NCBI GenBank assembly: GCA_030490835.1
Contig: CM059971.1
Span: 98,546,595-98,610,594 of the forward strand
Source: Annona cherimola
Taxonomy: Eukaryota > Streptophyta > Magnoliopsida > Magnoliales > Annonaceae
DNA length: 64,000 nt
Direction: 5' to 3'
Both the position numbers and the translations under genes were made by a program. Below are positions 11,771 to 25,083 of this stretch, piece after piece (the first letter of the stretch is position 1; each line of letters opens with the position of its first letter). Below the pieces are notes generated by a model. It made no database searches, was not told the origin of the DNA, and was given only the letters and a program-made list of their open reading frames with translations.

Positions 11771-12259
11771 CAACCAGTTTCATATATAGACCTTAATCAA
11801 CTTCGCTATTTTGCACCTTTTAAGCCACAAAATTTGATTTCATGTTTAATTTTGAGTATCTTCTATGAAACAATCTGCATAGAGTTTGAAGATGTTACCA
11901 AATCAGGTTAAGGTTCCATCTCGAGAAAAGTAAAAGTAAAAAATAAAAAATGAAAATGATAGAAATTTTTAGAAAGTAAAACAATGGTATAATAAGATGA
12001 AAGTAGTGATTATGAGTAAAGAAAATAAAATAGAAAAAGTAGAGTAGTTAAGTAGTTAAGATAAAATTATATAAAAAGGTACATACAAAGAAATTGATTT
12101 TTTAATTTTTGTTATTTTTATTTTTACATGTTACCAAACAAATAATAAAGGATTAAAAAACTTGTTCAATATGAAATTGTGAAATATTTGCAAGTCTGTC
12201 CTCCGGCTTCGTTGAAAGAAAAGCCAAAGCCAAAGTTTACAAAGTAAAGAATACTTAAA

Positions 12260-12538
12260 GGTTGTGTTTGACGATTGATAGAAAATATCAAGTTAAAACT
12301 TTTCAATCTAAAACTTTTCACTCTTTATAATTATCATATTTTTTAATCATTTTTTCACATTTTCCTATATAACTACTCTACTTTTCAATCATTTCAACAC
12401 AACTATCCACACAATTAATCTATCTATTTTAACTTTATCTTCTTTACTACTCATCATTCTTCTATTATATCACATAATTTGACAACTTTTACTCTCTAAA
12501 ATTTTTTATCAAAATTTTTATTCATTACCAAATACATC
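12260..12538. mobile_element. Tourist-like MITE relic
   Basis: It begins 'ggttgtgtttgacg' and ends 'accaaatacatc', and its interior matches in reverse the complete element at 61958-62248, with 'ttttcaatcatttca' and 'aactttatcttctttac' blocks. The ends are eroded. Confidence 0.5.
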
Positions 12539-12897
12539 AAAAGATATTTTTTTTACCAACCGAGCAACAGAGCATTGCCAATGCACTTTGGTCAAGGGTT
12601 CAATGTCCTCCTGATGCGTCGGAGTGATAGTCTCTTGTATTAGGAGCTTTGGTGTCCTTTTTATACTATAAGAAAATTTATAAAGATTTATATGATTGAT
12701 TTATAAGGAAATATTTAAGGATTCACAAGCTTGATTTGAAAAAACTAAATGAAAAAACTGAGATATTATAAAGTAAGATTCTAGATGGAATAACAAAAAA
12801 GGGATGTATTTTTTAAAAAGGGAATCAAAAATGAAGGATGTGAACGGAATGGATGTGATAGGGGTAAATTAGAAATAAAAATCGATAAGATAGGTGC

Positions 12898-13031
12898 AAG
12901 AAAAAAAATGAAAAAACAATTGAAGTATAAAGTAGTGTAGTTAGGTGTTAACTTTTGCATTTTTAAGAAAAAAAATGAAAAAAAAATTGAAGTATAAAGT
13001 AGTGTAGTTGGGTGTCAACTTTTGCATTTTT
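12898..13031. repeat. 67-bp tandem duplication
   Basis: Units 12898-12964 and 12965-13031 are nearly identical, each containing 'gaagtataaagtagtgtagt' and ending 'cttttgcattttt'. Confidence 0.85.
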
Positions 13032-13084
13032 ATTCTTTAGTTTTCTTTCTCCTATAAACAAATATACCTTAGATATCATTTAAA

Positions 13085-13244
13085 GGAATGCAAGGGGGCA
13101 ATACCTAAATGACTAAGTAGTTGATTCTGTGTGAGTGTGTGCGTGTAATATGTTCAAGGTCATTGGAATGCAAGGGGGCAATACCTAAATGACTAAGTGG
13201 TTGATTCTATATGAGTGTGTGCGTGTAATATGTTCAAGGTCATG
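13085..13244. repeat. 80-bp tandem duplication
   Basis: Units 13085-13164 and 13165-13244 differ at only a few positions; each contains 'caagggggcaatacctaaat' and ends near 'gttcaaggtcat'. The latter resembles a weak tRNA B-box, so a duplicated SINE head is possible but unproven. Confidence 0.8.
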
Positions 13245-13744
13245 AGAGCAAATTTCATTTAATGTAGCTAATTTTTACCGGTACGCAATAAATATTCCGT
13301 CACACTAGATATATTTTGGGTACGAATAATTATTTAATTACAAATAATTGATTGCTTTTGAATGATAGAATTTGCTTAAGCATAATTATTTTTACGTCAA
13401 ATGCAGCTAAAAGAACATTTAAAGTAAAAGTAAATTTTGGTTATGAATGGTAATACAAGCTTTTGCCGCATTTGACCAAACATAATCAAATTAAATTTTT
13501 GGTTATAAATTTTTTTTCCATATATACTACATTTCTTGCAATGGTTCGAACTAAGACTGGGGTGTTAACCTCTATCGAGATCTAAAAAGAATAATAAATA
13601 AAAGAAAAGAAGAATAAGAAGGGCATTTTTATAGAGCCGTCGTCAAGGCATCAACAAATTAAATAATCAACCACAACTCCTCTAGTCATAATCGACTCTT
13701 TTATACAATAAAGAAGAACTCAGACTGAGAAATAAGCCCTTTGT

Positions 13745-14526
13745 TTTGAAATAATTAACTTAACTTATTGCTTTATGGATAGTTATGCAATCTCATTGCG
13801 TTATGTAATCCAGTCACACATCGTATGCAGCCTCATTGCATTATTTAATCCTGTTATACATCAATTTAATTTGTAAATCTACACTCTCATATATTGTAAA
13901 TAGAAAGTTCACTCTGGAATACATTGATTAAGTTTCTTTTTTATTGTCAATTTTAAGTGTTATTGGAGTTTAATTGAGACATTTAGTGTATTATTGGAGG
14001 ATGTCGAGCAGAAGTTTGTGGTGAAGATAAAGAGATTGTATTTTTCAATTTTAAGATATTACTTGAATCTAAGCTAAAGTGGAAATTTGTTAGGTGTGAT
14101 TCAAATACCATGTTATGCAGACTTTTATGACGAAATAATTAACGCAACCTGTTGCGTTATTGGCAATTATGCAATGTCATTTGTGTTTTGTAATCCAGTC
14201 CCATATGGATTCGGTTTGTAAACCTGGACTCCCTCACATGTTATAAATAAAGGTTTTGCTTTAATGAACAGTGAGTTTGTAATTTTGTGAAGCTTTCTTA
14301 TATACTCTTTTTTTTTTTTGGTGAGATTTAATTTTTTCTAAGAGTTTCTTGTGATGTAAATTGAATGTAAGTGTTCTCTTTTTGAGAACTCCATCTCTTG
14401 TAGCCTATTTTTATAGTGGATTTTTTTATTTTTCATCTGCAATTTTTACTTTCATATTAAAGAATTTTTCCACATTATTTGTCTCTTATTTTTTAATCTT
14501 GTTATTTGTGAAATCACTTTCGAACA
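13745..14526 (+). mobile_element. Copia-like LTR remnant with partial LTR repeat
   Basis: 13748-13920 and 14128-14290 are diverged direct repeats sharing 'gaaataattaac', 'caattatgcaat', 'gtaatccagtc' and 'ttgtaaacct'-type blocks. The second copy is preceded by 'aaagtggaaatt', resembling a Copia polypurine tract, and then 'tgttaggtgtg', a typical LTR start. It contains a TATA-like 'ttataaataaagg' and ends near 'tttcgaaca' (14526). The first copy is truncated. No protease, integrase or reverse transcriptase is present, so this is an internally deleted relic. Confidence 0.5.
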
Positions 14527-16030
14527 AGGTTGATTTTGCTCAGTACACATCTGTGCGGTAACAAACGGCGAGGCCAAATAGGCCCTAAGTGCAGTAATGG
14601 GACGTGCGATCCTCCAATTACTCACATAATAGGCTGATCCCAGCCCGTCGGGGATGAAAATGGTGGGCCTCAAAAGACTCACGTTTTCTACAGATACGGA
14701 TATCAGGATTTCTATGGCCATAAATTACGCTTAGTAGCCTCCCATATGGATATAGGCAGGATGCTGCCTGTTGGCTGTTGCCTCCCATAGGGGCCTTTTT
14801 TTTTTTTTTCCCCCTTGCCCGTCCTTGCGAATGAATTTTCTTCTGAACTCTGTCAATATTACTCGCCTATTTATGTGGGCCTCTGCATTGGATTGTTCGC
14901 TTGTTGGGCCATCGTTTTACCCCTTTCACCAATTCATTAATTAACAAAAATTAATTATATAAAATTTCGTTTTTCTAAGATTGCCTCGTACATTTACTTT
15001 CTGTTGATCTCATTTTGATGATAGATGTGGATTTGTTTCTTGAAGAATAAAAGTTTCTTCTATAACTGCTCACAAAAATTTGTAGTAGAATTTACTAATC
15101 TGAAATGGAAATCTAAGTATTTTGGGAAATTTTTAAATCAGCATTTCACTGAATTTACTTTTGGTAAAAACTACAAAAAAAAAAAAAAAAAGAGTTTCAG
15201 CAACGAAATTGGCAACATTTTGTTGCTTCATTTCGCCTTCAAAAGGGAACAGTCATTTTTTTGTATCTTCCTCAGCAACGAAAATTGCAGTACTATTGTC
15301 GTGGAACGAAAATGAAAGCACATTCGTTACCAAAAAGGTATGTAAGTATGTAACGCATTAACGGCAACGAAACTTGTGTCCTCCTGTTCTTGGAAGCAAA
15401 TTTTCTAATGGAATATTAGAGATAAAATATATCCAAAATATTTTTTCATTGCTTATTTAATAGGCTATAATAAAGCTGTCATGTATGCATTTAGAAGTTA
15501 GAACTTCATATATTATGCTCGAAAATTTAAATTCGGAAAAAAGAGCTCCGCGCAACCTGATGCTTTTCCCAGAAATACATTTTTCAACCGGCCGAGACGC
15601 GAAGGCTCAACTCATAGTCTGAAAAAAAAATTCGAAACACTTGAAGAAACTTGCATAAAATAAGAAACAGGCACCTGACAATGTGCTCCCGTGATCAACA
15701 ATCAAAGGATGCTTTATTTTGTTATATTATTATTTCTACCAACCCAAAAGGATAAAAAGAAGGTGAAAAACACACAGACATACACAACAATGAGTAGCAT
15801 ATGCAGTCTTTCCAGTACTAACACCGCACGCGTTTTTATGAATACAAAGAAGCAAAAGACACTACAGCCTTAAAAAACAACAAGCCATGCATGCAAACCT
15901 TGAAGCGTGCGGCTAAAACACAAGCTAATTAAAACGGCGAAACCTGCAAACTAACCATTCCGTACGTAGACGACAGATAAACATAAATGGATAGATAAAC
16001 TGTAACAGGACAGGCAGGTAGCTCTGCAAG
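14527..16030. other. intergenic DNA downstream of EF-hand gene 2
   Basis: Poly-T and poly-A runs and low-complexity frames only. The two overlapping plus-strand frames at 15025-15361 are Lys/Phe/Ser-rich and share no motif with any family recognised here. Nothing else was seen. Confidence 0.5.
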
Positions 16031-16327
16031 TTAAGCTGCAGCAGAAATGATAGCTTCCCAGTGTTCCTGTACAAATTTCTCGAATTCTTTGAATTCATCA
16101 GCGCTGTCGATGAAACCGTTTCCGTCCTTGTCGGCCTTTTTCATGGCTCGCCTGCCCCTGTATCGGGTGAACCACACCTTGAGGCCTTTCAGCGCTGCCT
16201 GCAGCTCTTCCCTGCTGATCCGACCGTCCTTGTCCTTGTCTACGCTTTCGATCCAGCGCTTTACGTCAGAGGCTACAGGGGATTGATCATGGGTGAGAGA
16301 GAGTTGATGGGCAGGGCTGTTCGGCAT
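16031..16327 (-). CDS. small two-EF-hand calcium-binding protein (EF-hand gene 2)
   Basis: A complete 98-residue intronless frame with ATG at 16327. EF-hand one spans residues 30-41 (Asp30, Asp32, Asp34, Ser38, Glu41) and is canonical. EF-hand two begins at Asp66 (Asp68, Asn70, Gly71, Asp74); position 12 is Asp77 and Glu78 falls at position 13, followed by Phe79, so the loop is one residue long. Trp25 precedes hand one and a second conserved Trp lies in the C-terminal helix. Between the hands is a basic stretch with several Arg and Lys. It is closest to gene 1 by its MPN start and its 5' 'ggaaattaat' motif. No targeting signal is visible; a cytosolic or nuclear calcium sensor is inferred. Overlapping plus-strand frames are shadows. 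Confidence 0.87.
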   Translation of the reverse strand: MPNSPAHQLSLTHDQSPVASDVKRWIESVDKDKDGRISREELQAALKGLKVWFTRYRGRRAMKKADKDGNGFIDSADEFKEFEKFVQEHWEAIISAAA

Positions 16328-16465
16328 CTTGCAATAGCTTCAACCCGACGTCGCCTCGAACGTCGATCACGCTGGCTAACTCTTCAAGGAAATTAATCGG
16401 CGCACGTACTAGCTAGCTACACTTGTTGCTCCTTCCCTGACATTCTATCATGCCTTCCGAGAGTG

Positions 16466-16475
16466 CCTATTTGTA
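16466..16475 (-). promoter_or_regulatory. possible TATA box of EF-hand gene 2
   Basis: The minus strand reads CTACAAATAGG at about 139 bp upstream of the ATG. This is a weak match to the TATA consensus; position is consistent with the paralogues. Confidence 0.35.
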
Positions 16476-16520
16476 GTGATAAAAATGTGAGCAATTTTTA
16501 ATTTTCTTGCCTTTATTTAC

Positions 16521-16927
16521 GAGTAATTTGCAAATTTACTAACTTTTGATTATAATTATAAATATATCTATATAATTTTAGAAATTGCAAATTATTTCCA
16601 TATAATTTGATTATAATTATAAATATATACAAACCGTTATAACTGTTATAATGCCGTTACTGCACTATATTTGCAAAGGTTCGAAAATTATGTAGATATA
16701 TTAGCAAAAACTAAATATACACAACTTAATTTTTAAAATTTTAAATATATTTATATAGTTTTATATATTTACAAATATACCTATACCATGATGGTGAATT
16801 AATGATGCAATAATGGAGTAAGCATATTTGCAATTGTAGTCAAATTATATTAGAATAATTTGTAATTTCTGAAAATATGTAGGTACGTGTCCAATTATAG
16901 TTACACGGGTGTATTTTCAAATTGCCC
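16521..16927. mobile_element. terminal-inverted element of the 'gtaatttgcaaatata' family
   Basis: Left end 'gagtaatttgcaaatt' and right end 'ttttcaaattgccc' are inverted; the interior alternates 'ttataattataaatata' and 'aaattgcaaattat' blocks found also at 22577, 23801, 29325 and 54677. It is noncoding and about 410 bp, and it begins 45 bp beyond the possible TATA box of EF-hand gene 2. Confidence 0.55.
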
Positions 16928-19900
16928 TTTATTTAGTGAAGATGAGTGGTAGATATTTTTAACTAATTACCTCTAAAGCGGAAATGCGTAATTTAGGCCT
17001 AATCAAGGTATGTCGTCAAACCTAAATCATCCAACGTGCTTAACATATTATATTTAGCTAGGAAATTTTAAGAATGTACTATTAGGTAATCACAATATGT
17101 AATAATATTAATATCAGTTACCGATCTATAGAAACACGTTAAAACTTTTAACTCAAGCGCTATACATGTATATAGGTTTTTTAAAAATGATTTTGGTTTG
17201 CAATGGTGAAAGTATAACTTCAAGCAAGATCAATGGTTTAGATTTCACAAAATCACCTTAATTAAGCCCAAATCAAACATTTTCACTTTTGAAATAAGTT
17301 CGAACCGTTTCCAAATACCAACTGCCTATACAGTTGCCTCTCTCTCTCGATCTCTCTTTTTTCTTTGATGGAAACCTCTCTTTGTTATTCGCTCTCATCT
17401 GAAACGAATCTTTATCGATCGGACACATTTGAAGCCCTAAACGTGGGCAAAGAATCTCGAAACAATACCACACGCAACAAAACCGCGCCTTTATGACGTG
17501 GCAAGTGCATGCTAGGATAAAGGAGCTTCTCGAACTTAAATGGGGCCGTTTTTTTTTTTAAAAAAAAGTTTTGGCTCATCGGTCAGGGCATTTAAAATTT
17601 TTTTTTGCTGCTATGATTAGATTAGATCAGTGTTCTTTATGTTGAATTATCTCCGATAATATCTTTTTGATGAAATCTCCTATGATATATTCGATATTAT
17701 CTTTTTAATTAGTTACCGATACAATAAATTGATGTAAAATGCTATTTCTCTATTTATTGATATTATTTATAATAAGTGCGATAAAATCTACTAGTTGTCG
17801 ATATTATATCGGATACATACAATAATATCTCCTATTTATCAATATTATCTCTGATATTATCTTTTTTATGATGATTTTTGAGAAGACGGTTGAACTAATT
17901 TTTAGTTTGTCAATAGATATTTAATCACTGTAAAACCAAATAAAGAATTTTTTAAGCATTCATTAACAATTATATATTTTTATTTTTTTGAGACACTGAT
18001 TTCAATTAATACTATAATTATTTTTACTAGAATAAACTAATATTTGAGGATATGCATTCGCATACATAGTGTTTACTTTTAGATAAAGGTTAAAAATTAG
18101 GATAAGTTAATGTATATTTAGAGTTATCATATTTTAAAGACCTTACTTGAATAGGCTCTGTTCTATTGGCTCTTATTTTTGCATCCTTTAGCTAAAAAGA
18201 GTTACCATATTTTATAAGAAAAGTTCAATAATTTATAATATTTAAAAATTTTAAATTATTTTACCCATAAATTGTTGTAAAAAATGATATTATTTTGATA
18301 AGTACGAAAATAACTTTTTCTCAACATACCGGTAAATAGGTGTTTATCGGCCAACCGACCGAACCTCGCCTTTATTCATTTTTTTCCAAATTCGGCTCCA
18401 TTTTACTTAGGCTGATCAAGTAGTTCAGCACATTTTACCATAATAAAGTATTTCGGCATATTTCCTCTGAAATATTCATTTTAATATCAATATATTAAAT
18501 CTATCTTTAAAAATATATTCATTATATTTCATTCATTCATTAAATAGGTTAATATGTAAACATAGGAGATGTCAATTGGAGTTGAAATTTTGAATTTTAC
18601 AAGATTGGGATACGGTTGCTTTTAACTCAAGTGGACCCAATTTACAAATAAAGTTGCTTTGGTGGCATGACAGTGTTTACATAAGATCGATCCCATACAT
18701 GGTTTCCTCGAGTGGGATAGCAGAGATGACAGGTCGTGCATAAGGCTTAGGTCCTACAGGATGAGCAGAAACCCCAGTAGTACCCCAAGGACTCATGCCA
18801 ACGAGGGATATCATATGGAGTACAAGTTATATCCCACACATTTGAACTGCAAAAAGTGTATTATATATAATTTACCATTAACTGTATTCTACTTAAAGTT
18901 TAACATCAAAAAATCAAATTTTGATTATTTATACGAGTTTTTATATTATCCTAATCTTTTTATTATAAACATTTACTTATTGTGTTGAATATAATGTATG
19001 GATCTAATTTAAAAAATAAGTAATTAATGTTAAAAAATTGGTGTATATGTATTTAATGGTTTAAATGTCATTCCTAGATACTAGTTATAATAGATTGTAC
19101 ACATATCCAATAAATTTACTTTTTCAGATAGTGACTTTAATATAAAAATTATGACTAATATGTTTTTCAAAAGAATTAGGACTAATAAAAAGTTCAGATT
19201 TTTCATTCAACATTATAAAAAGCTAATTCTAAAAGTACTCTTTCCCTTAGAAAGAACACATTACTCTTCATAATCCGGTTCCATGCCAACCCCAGACTTT
19301 TGGGCGGGTCCATCAGAGACCTGAGAATTAATACCTCGAACCTGATTCTTTGGGCCATGAAGTGGCCCGCTGATGTCTCTAGGGAGATTCAAAATCGCAT
19401 GGCCTAGCTCATCATAAAAGTAAAATAAATAATCGCATGGCCTAGCTGGCAAGATTCTATTCTTCTGCACTTTTTTTTTTTTTTGATAGAATTCTTCTCT
19501 CACAATTTTAATTATAAGGCATTACAACATCCAACTTGTTATTCACAGGACTCGGGGTTTCCTCGATCTACCTATTTAGTCTTTGCCCCGGACACACAGG
19601 TAATTAAGTTGGTAATTTAATTTTCATGAACTCTTGCATACTTTTGTTTGCTACAGATTAAGGAATGAACGAACCATATCCATGCATTTCCTCGTTTGAG
19701 GTTGATCAATCGGCCCAACTGGGAACGGCAGCAACATTTATAGATCAGAACTACTGTAACCAGACCCCAGCTGGGATCCAATTCATCAGGACACAGGCCA
19801 CGAACTTATCTGGGGTCCAAAGAGCACGCGAGCAAACACAGAAATACTAATAATAATAATAATAAAATAACAAAATTTAAAAAATTAGAAAAGTTTATAT

Positions 19901-21610
19901 TCCATGGGCTAAGTTGGAATCAAAAGGGTCGGTTACTTTCAAAAATGAAGCTGGCCGGTGTTTCAAAGGGCTCAATGCGAAACATGTGATCCACTCTGCG
20001 TTCATGATATTCCTAGCTATCTCCTATGTCACGTCACTCGCGCCAAGGATCATGGATGGATCTACAAGGCTACACGGAGTAGATAAGGCTGTGAGGGTGG
20101 GCAATAGCATACCTTAAAATCCGAAAATAAAAAATAAAAAATAAGGAACCCATTAGTCTTCTAAATCTTTGAGGTCGAGTTGACAGCAGATAATTCATCT
20201 CAAAGCCACTCTACAGACTATAGTTACTACATTTTAGAGCCACGTGAGCTAGGACATCTTGGTGTCAAAGAAAATTAGTATTCTGAAAATGGTGGCAAAT
20301 CCTTTGTCGACCATGTAATGCAATGAAGGAACAAGCTAGATTTATCTGACTCGTTTATTGATGTAAAACGCCTTTTAAACTACGAAGCAGCTCCCTGGTC
20401 CAAAGGCATAAAATCGTGGGTGAACAAGAAGATAGGCAGGCATCCAGGCGACACAGTCATTCGGGCAAATGTGGCTGTTGTGACCAACCCATCAAATTCC
20501 AAAACGATTGTAGAAAACCGAAGACATCATTGGTATAAGAACCAAGGTAGATCAGCCATGTGAGACATCATGCTGCATGGGGCAATATAGCTTCAGCGAT
20601 ACACCTTGGCTAGACGCTGCAGCTTGAGCCGGCCGCGCACTGTATGTGTAGTGACGAGGTGAGGACCATGTGTTGTGCGTGTGTGATTGGGCATGAAATG
20701 GATCAAGTCCAAGCCCATTACTTATCTGGACCACTCATTTCGTTCCTTATCTTTTTTTGATCAGGATCTGAACCACTCTTTAATTAAGATGGAAGTGGGG
20801 GTGAAACATTTCCCCAAGTGGACCTAATCTAGGAACACGCAGGAGCAAATCCCTAAAAGTAAGAGGGTATATGATATGTGACGATTATATCAACTGTGAG
20901 AGAATTGTGTTTAATTATGAGTAGTTGGGAACTCGGTATGAAACTTTTCTTAGTGCAAAATTTAGCCTTCTGAAAGAAATTTCAGTTGCTAAAGAGCGAA
21001 ATTTTGTAGTACAGGACAAAGGCTATCATCGTTAAGCCGCTTACTGTTCTCCGTGAATGTGAACAGGCCTCACTGATCTAACGACCAAAGTACATCAATC
21101 ATGTATGTTAATGATAAGTTTGCTCTCGGGTTATTTTTGTGAACTTTTAATATCTAGAATTAAATCTAGTATGCTAACTGGGTGCTGCCCTGATACGAAC
21201 CGGCCATGGAAGTAGGCAAGGCTCTAGCATCCGGCATCCATTTCTTACCAAGATAGCCCGTTCTCTTGGAAAGGTTCCTCTAAGGAAGGAACAGACTCCT
21301 CTAGTGTATTGCAATAGAAACAAAGAACAAGCAAAACAATCCCCCTTACAATACGTCTTTTTCCCCTGTTTTATAGCCTACCCTATCCTAATACAATGGA
21401 TCAAGACATACAAGATTTCCTTTGTACTTGTTGTGCCTAACAACACCAATTATCCTCATCGTAACTGCCTCTGATTTATGCTAGCGTGTCTTCTCCTAAT
21501 GACATGGCTGCCATGTAACATGCCCAGTTGTTCCCTGTGTTTGACAGTCATGCTATTCTCCCTATGGTGGGAGTTTGGGATTTCTCCTCATGTTGTACGG
21601 GTCCGGCTTT
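16928..21610. other. gene-poor intergenic DNA
   Basis: No supported gene. A (CT)n run lies near 17338-17360, and (TAA)n at about 19848-19866. The 19665-20117 and 20200-20560 stretches have a higher GC content than their surroundings, with open frames of 60-70 codons, but none shows a recognisable domain; decayed exons or a noncoding transcript are possible. A fragment at 21180-21330 contains 'ctgatac' near purine-rich blocks and may be old retroelement DNA. Confidence 0.4.
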
Positions 21611-21684
21611 GGGAAGTTTTATCTCCCTTGGATATGGGTGGAGCTTTGAAGAGTTTTATCTCCTTTGGATATAGGTGGAGCTTT
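21611..21684. repeat. 37-bp tandem duplication
   Basis: Units 21611-21647 and 21648-21684 both contain 'agttttatctcc' and 'ggtggagcttt'. The 78-codon frame spanning it has no recognisable features. Confidence 0.75.
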
Positions 21685-22576
21685 GTCTTCAAAGAGAGAA
21701 TTTGGGGATCTTAGTGAATGTCTCCCATATGTAAATATGTTTAATTTGTAATATCAAAGTCATATTGTACATTACCAATAAAAAAAAATCTAGTACATAT
21801 AATCTACGATGATATGAATCACAAGGATTACTTGTTCCGGAGAATAAAGCAGAGAATCCATATATGTTTTTCAAGAAAAAGTCAATTTAGCTAATTTTTT
21901 AAGTTTTCTTTTCATTTTTCAAAGTACAAGTAGTCATTTTTTTTTTCATTTCCGAAGCATTAAATGAGCTTTTTTAGGAAACTGTAGTAAAATAAAGATT
22001 GGCTACATGTATAGTTTAAAAACGGCTTCTATTCCATGCTAAATACATGAGCTTGCATGAACCTTTTCTTATTTTTTTTATTTCTTCAAATTGCGCTTCT
22101 ACACATTGTATGGTTGTTTCTGATTGTCTATGATGCTTCGATTTCCTCTTCTTCTGAAAGATATCGTGCGTTTGTCGGTTCTTTATCTTTTTTATCTCAT
22201 AAAAGTTGAGACCTGGAATTTGGGACCTTTTCTTATCCAAATATGATTTTTTTTTTTTTTTTTTATCTTTTGATATTAGAGATGATTTTGGAGATATCAA
22301 AAGACGCAAAATGTATTTTTTCTGTTTCGCTCAAAAAAAAGGAGATCGAGCAGTTAGTTGATATAGACTCAAAATAGTTGCTTTACATCTTTGAACAACT
22401 GTAGATCCCATGATTAGGTCCTTATCAAAATCCAGCTCTTTTTTGGTACTGTAGTAGTGTTATCTCTTTCTCGTTTGAGTTGTTTATTTCATCAGAAGTA
22501 CCACAATTAGATTTAGTTTTGATTTTCTGAGCCTCCTCCCTACATATATTTATAATTCAACTTAGGTACATTTTTT

Positions 22577-22981
22577 GGGTAATTTGTAAATATACTCATA
22601 TAATTGAATCATAATTGCAAATATATCCACATAGTTTTAAAAATTTTAAATTATCTTCATATAATTTGACCATAATTGCAAATATACTCACGTAATTATC
22701 ACGATGTTACAACACTATCACTGCTTGAGTATATCTGCAAGGTTTATAAATTACATGAGTATATTTGCAAAAACTAAATGTATTCACTTAATTTTTAAAA
22801 TGACAAATATACCCATATAGTTTGCACATCTTTGCTAATATGCTACTGCCATGACAGTGCAGTAATAACATTGGTATATTTGTAATTACGATCAAAATGT
22901 GGGGTAATTTGCAATTTTTGAAACCATATAGCCATATTTGCAATTATAATCAAACAAGTGATTGTATTTGCAAATTATCTA
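22577..22981. mobile_element. terminal-inverted element of the 'gtaatttgcaaatata' family
   Basis: Starts 'gggtaatttgtaaatata' and ends 'tgtatttgcaaattatc'. The internal order of 'ttgaccataattgcaaatat' and 'atgacagtgcagtaa' blocks matches the copies at 16521 and 54677. It lies just left of the segmental duplication. Confidence 0.6.
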
Positions 22982-23036
22982 CATTTTCAATCCATTTTAA
23001 CTCCAGGAGTGTAAATTTAACAAAATTGCTTTCCTG

Positions 23037-24431
23037 AATTTTTCAAAATTCAAAAACCTCTTAAAATTTAAAAATATTTATAAACTTAATTTGTTTTTAT
23101 ATGGCCATCCCATCCCCTAAAGGTCTTAGCTTAGCCACCATCATGATTGATTTAAATATAAGATTTCTCTACGAAATAATAAAACTTTTGGATTTCATTA
23201 AAAAATAAAAAATAAAACTTTTGGAAGAAAAGTTTTTAATGTAAAAATTTTTAAATTTGGAGAACATAATATGATAGGATAGAGGTAATGATGAAGAATA
23301 AAGAGAATAAAGTTAAAATAGATATGTTATTTTATAGGTAGTTGTGTAAAAATGATTGAAAAGTATGATAATTGTATAAAAAGATGTGAAAATGATTAAA
23401 AATAGAGAGTGTGTTTGGTTGAGGGTAAAAATTTTTTATTAAAAGTTTTTAGGTAAAAGTTATCAAATTAATAGAAAATGATGTTATATGATAGGAGTAA
23501 TGATGAAGTGTAAAAAAAATAAAGTTAAAATTAATAGGTTTGTTGTATGGGTAATTGTTTGAAAATAATTGAAAAGTACGGTAGTTTGTATAGAAAAATG
23601 TAAAAAAAAATTAATTAAAAATAGAGTGGTTATGAAAAGTGAAAAGTTTTTAATTGAAAAGTTTTAGTTGACATTTTTTTAGCTCAACCAAACATGAATA
23701 TTTATAGAGTTAAAAGTTTTTATTTGAAGTTTTTTTTGTGGTACCCAAACATACCCATAATAAAAAATTTGGGACCATATTTTCAATGTTTAAAAGTAGG
23801 GTAATTTGCAAATATATCAATATAATTTGATTATAATTGCGAATATACGTGCATAGTTTCAAATTTTGCAAATGACCCCCATAGTTTGATCATAATTGTA
23901 AATATATCCATGTTATTAGTGCACCATGACAGCGTGGGTATATTTGCAAGGGTTTGCAAACTATATGAGTATATTTGCAAAAACCAGATATACTCATTTA
24001 ATTTTTAAAATTATAAATATATTAACATAATTTGCAAACTTTTGAAAATATATCCACGCCGTAATAGTGTAGTAATGACATGTGTATATTTGCAATTATG
24101 GCCAAATTATGTGGGGTAAGACCGACTACAAAAGATTATTATTTAAAAGATGATGCTCTTAATTAGTGTTCGTGTATTTGCACATCATCTTTTGGAGTTG
24201 GTGCATCATTTTAGTTAAGCATAACTGAAAATAATTTTTTTAAAAAAACAAAAACAAGTTCATCGATTCAGAAATTTTCCTTTAGCAGAAACTAAGCAAT
24301 ATTTTTGCTTGAAGTAAAAAGTTCTCCCTAATTAATCAACAGTGTGAATCGATAATGCGCTGAGTCGATTTATTTAACAGTGGCATCGATCCGTCTCGGT
24401 TAGGAGATGAGGATGAGCTGCAGTGACGCTC
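23037..24431. repeat. segmental duplication, arm A (left copy)
   Basis: This 1.39-kb block is nearly identical to 28561-29952, with scattered substitutions and one 3-bp difference ('cctttagcagaaac' here, 'cctttagaaac' there). It contains nested Tourist-like DNA (about 23190-23770) and a truncated copy of the 'gtaatttgcaaatata' element (about 23801-24117). Its right edge joins directly to arm B, whereas the right-hand copy continues into the flank of EF-hand gene 3. Confidence 0.9.
23409..23695. mobile_element. Tourist-like MITE nested in a related element
   Basis: Ends 'gtgtttggttgaggg' and 'ctcaaccaaacatg' are inverted. It sits inside another element of the same type whose right end is 'acccaaacatacccat' near 23755. 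The same nest is at about 28930-29280 in the duplicate arm, so both insertions predate that duplication. Confidence 0.6.
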
Positions 24432-25083
24432 ATACCCACCTTCTTGCTTATACCAAATTTGTTTCGTTCATTTATTTACTGGAGTGGGGGTTGATGCCCT
24501 CATGCCGCCTTATATATTTTTCAATTTTTTTTTTTTTTTACAAACTTTTTTTCTAAAGAGAGACAATAAGCTCTCAAATATCGCAAAAATAGACTCCAAC
24601 TCTTAAACTATAACCAAGTCGAACCCACATACAATGCCAATTGAGATTCTTATATGGGCTACTATGACCGACCAAGCTTTTGCTAAGTTGGTTAACATTT
24701 AAACTTTTTTACATAGATGAATGATTTATGATTATAATATTTCCATGCATTTATAAATAAATTTACTTGTTTTTCATAATTTATTCATGATTATCTATGT
24801 AACTCATATTGATATAATTTTCGATAATATAATAAATCAAATTTGATGTTAAATAATTTGATAAGTTTGGTTTCAATTTCACCATCAAGGTGGCCTTAAA
24901 TGGAGAGGTTACAGGGATCAGCACCTAATAACAATAGTAAACCATTGTATATTAAGCTAAGTGGCAATGTCCTTTACGGTGAAAGGCTAGTTAAGAAATT
25001 ATATGCCATTGTGATAAAAAGAAAAGAAATTATATGCCATGGAAAATGTAGAGGTCCTGAAATTAGATACAATCGAATATATA

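Noticed and set aside
16047..16396. Plus-strand frames of 79 and 111 codons over EF-hand gene 2
   Set aside because: Antisense shadows of a GC-richer coding region; the minus-strand frame has two EF-hands.
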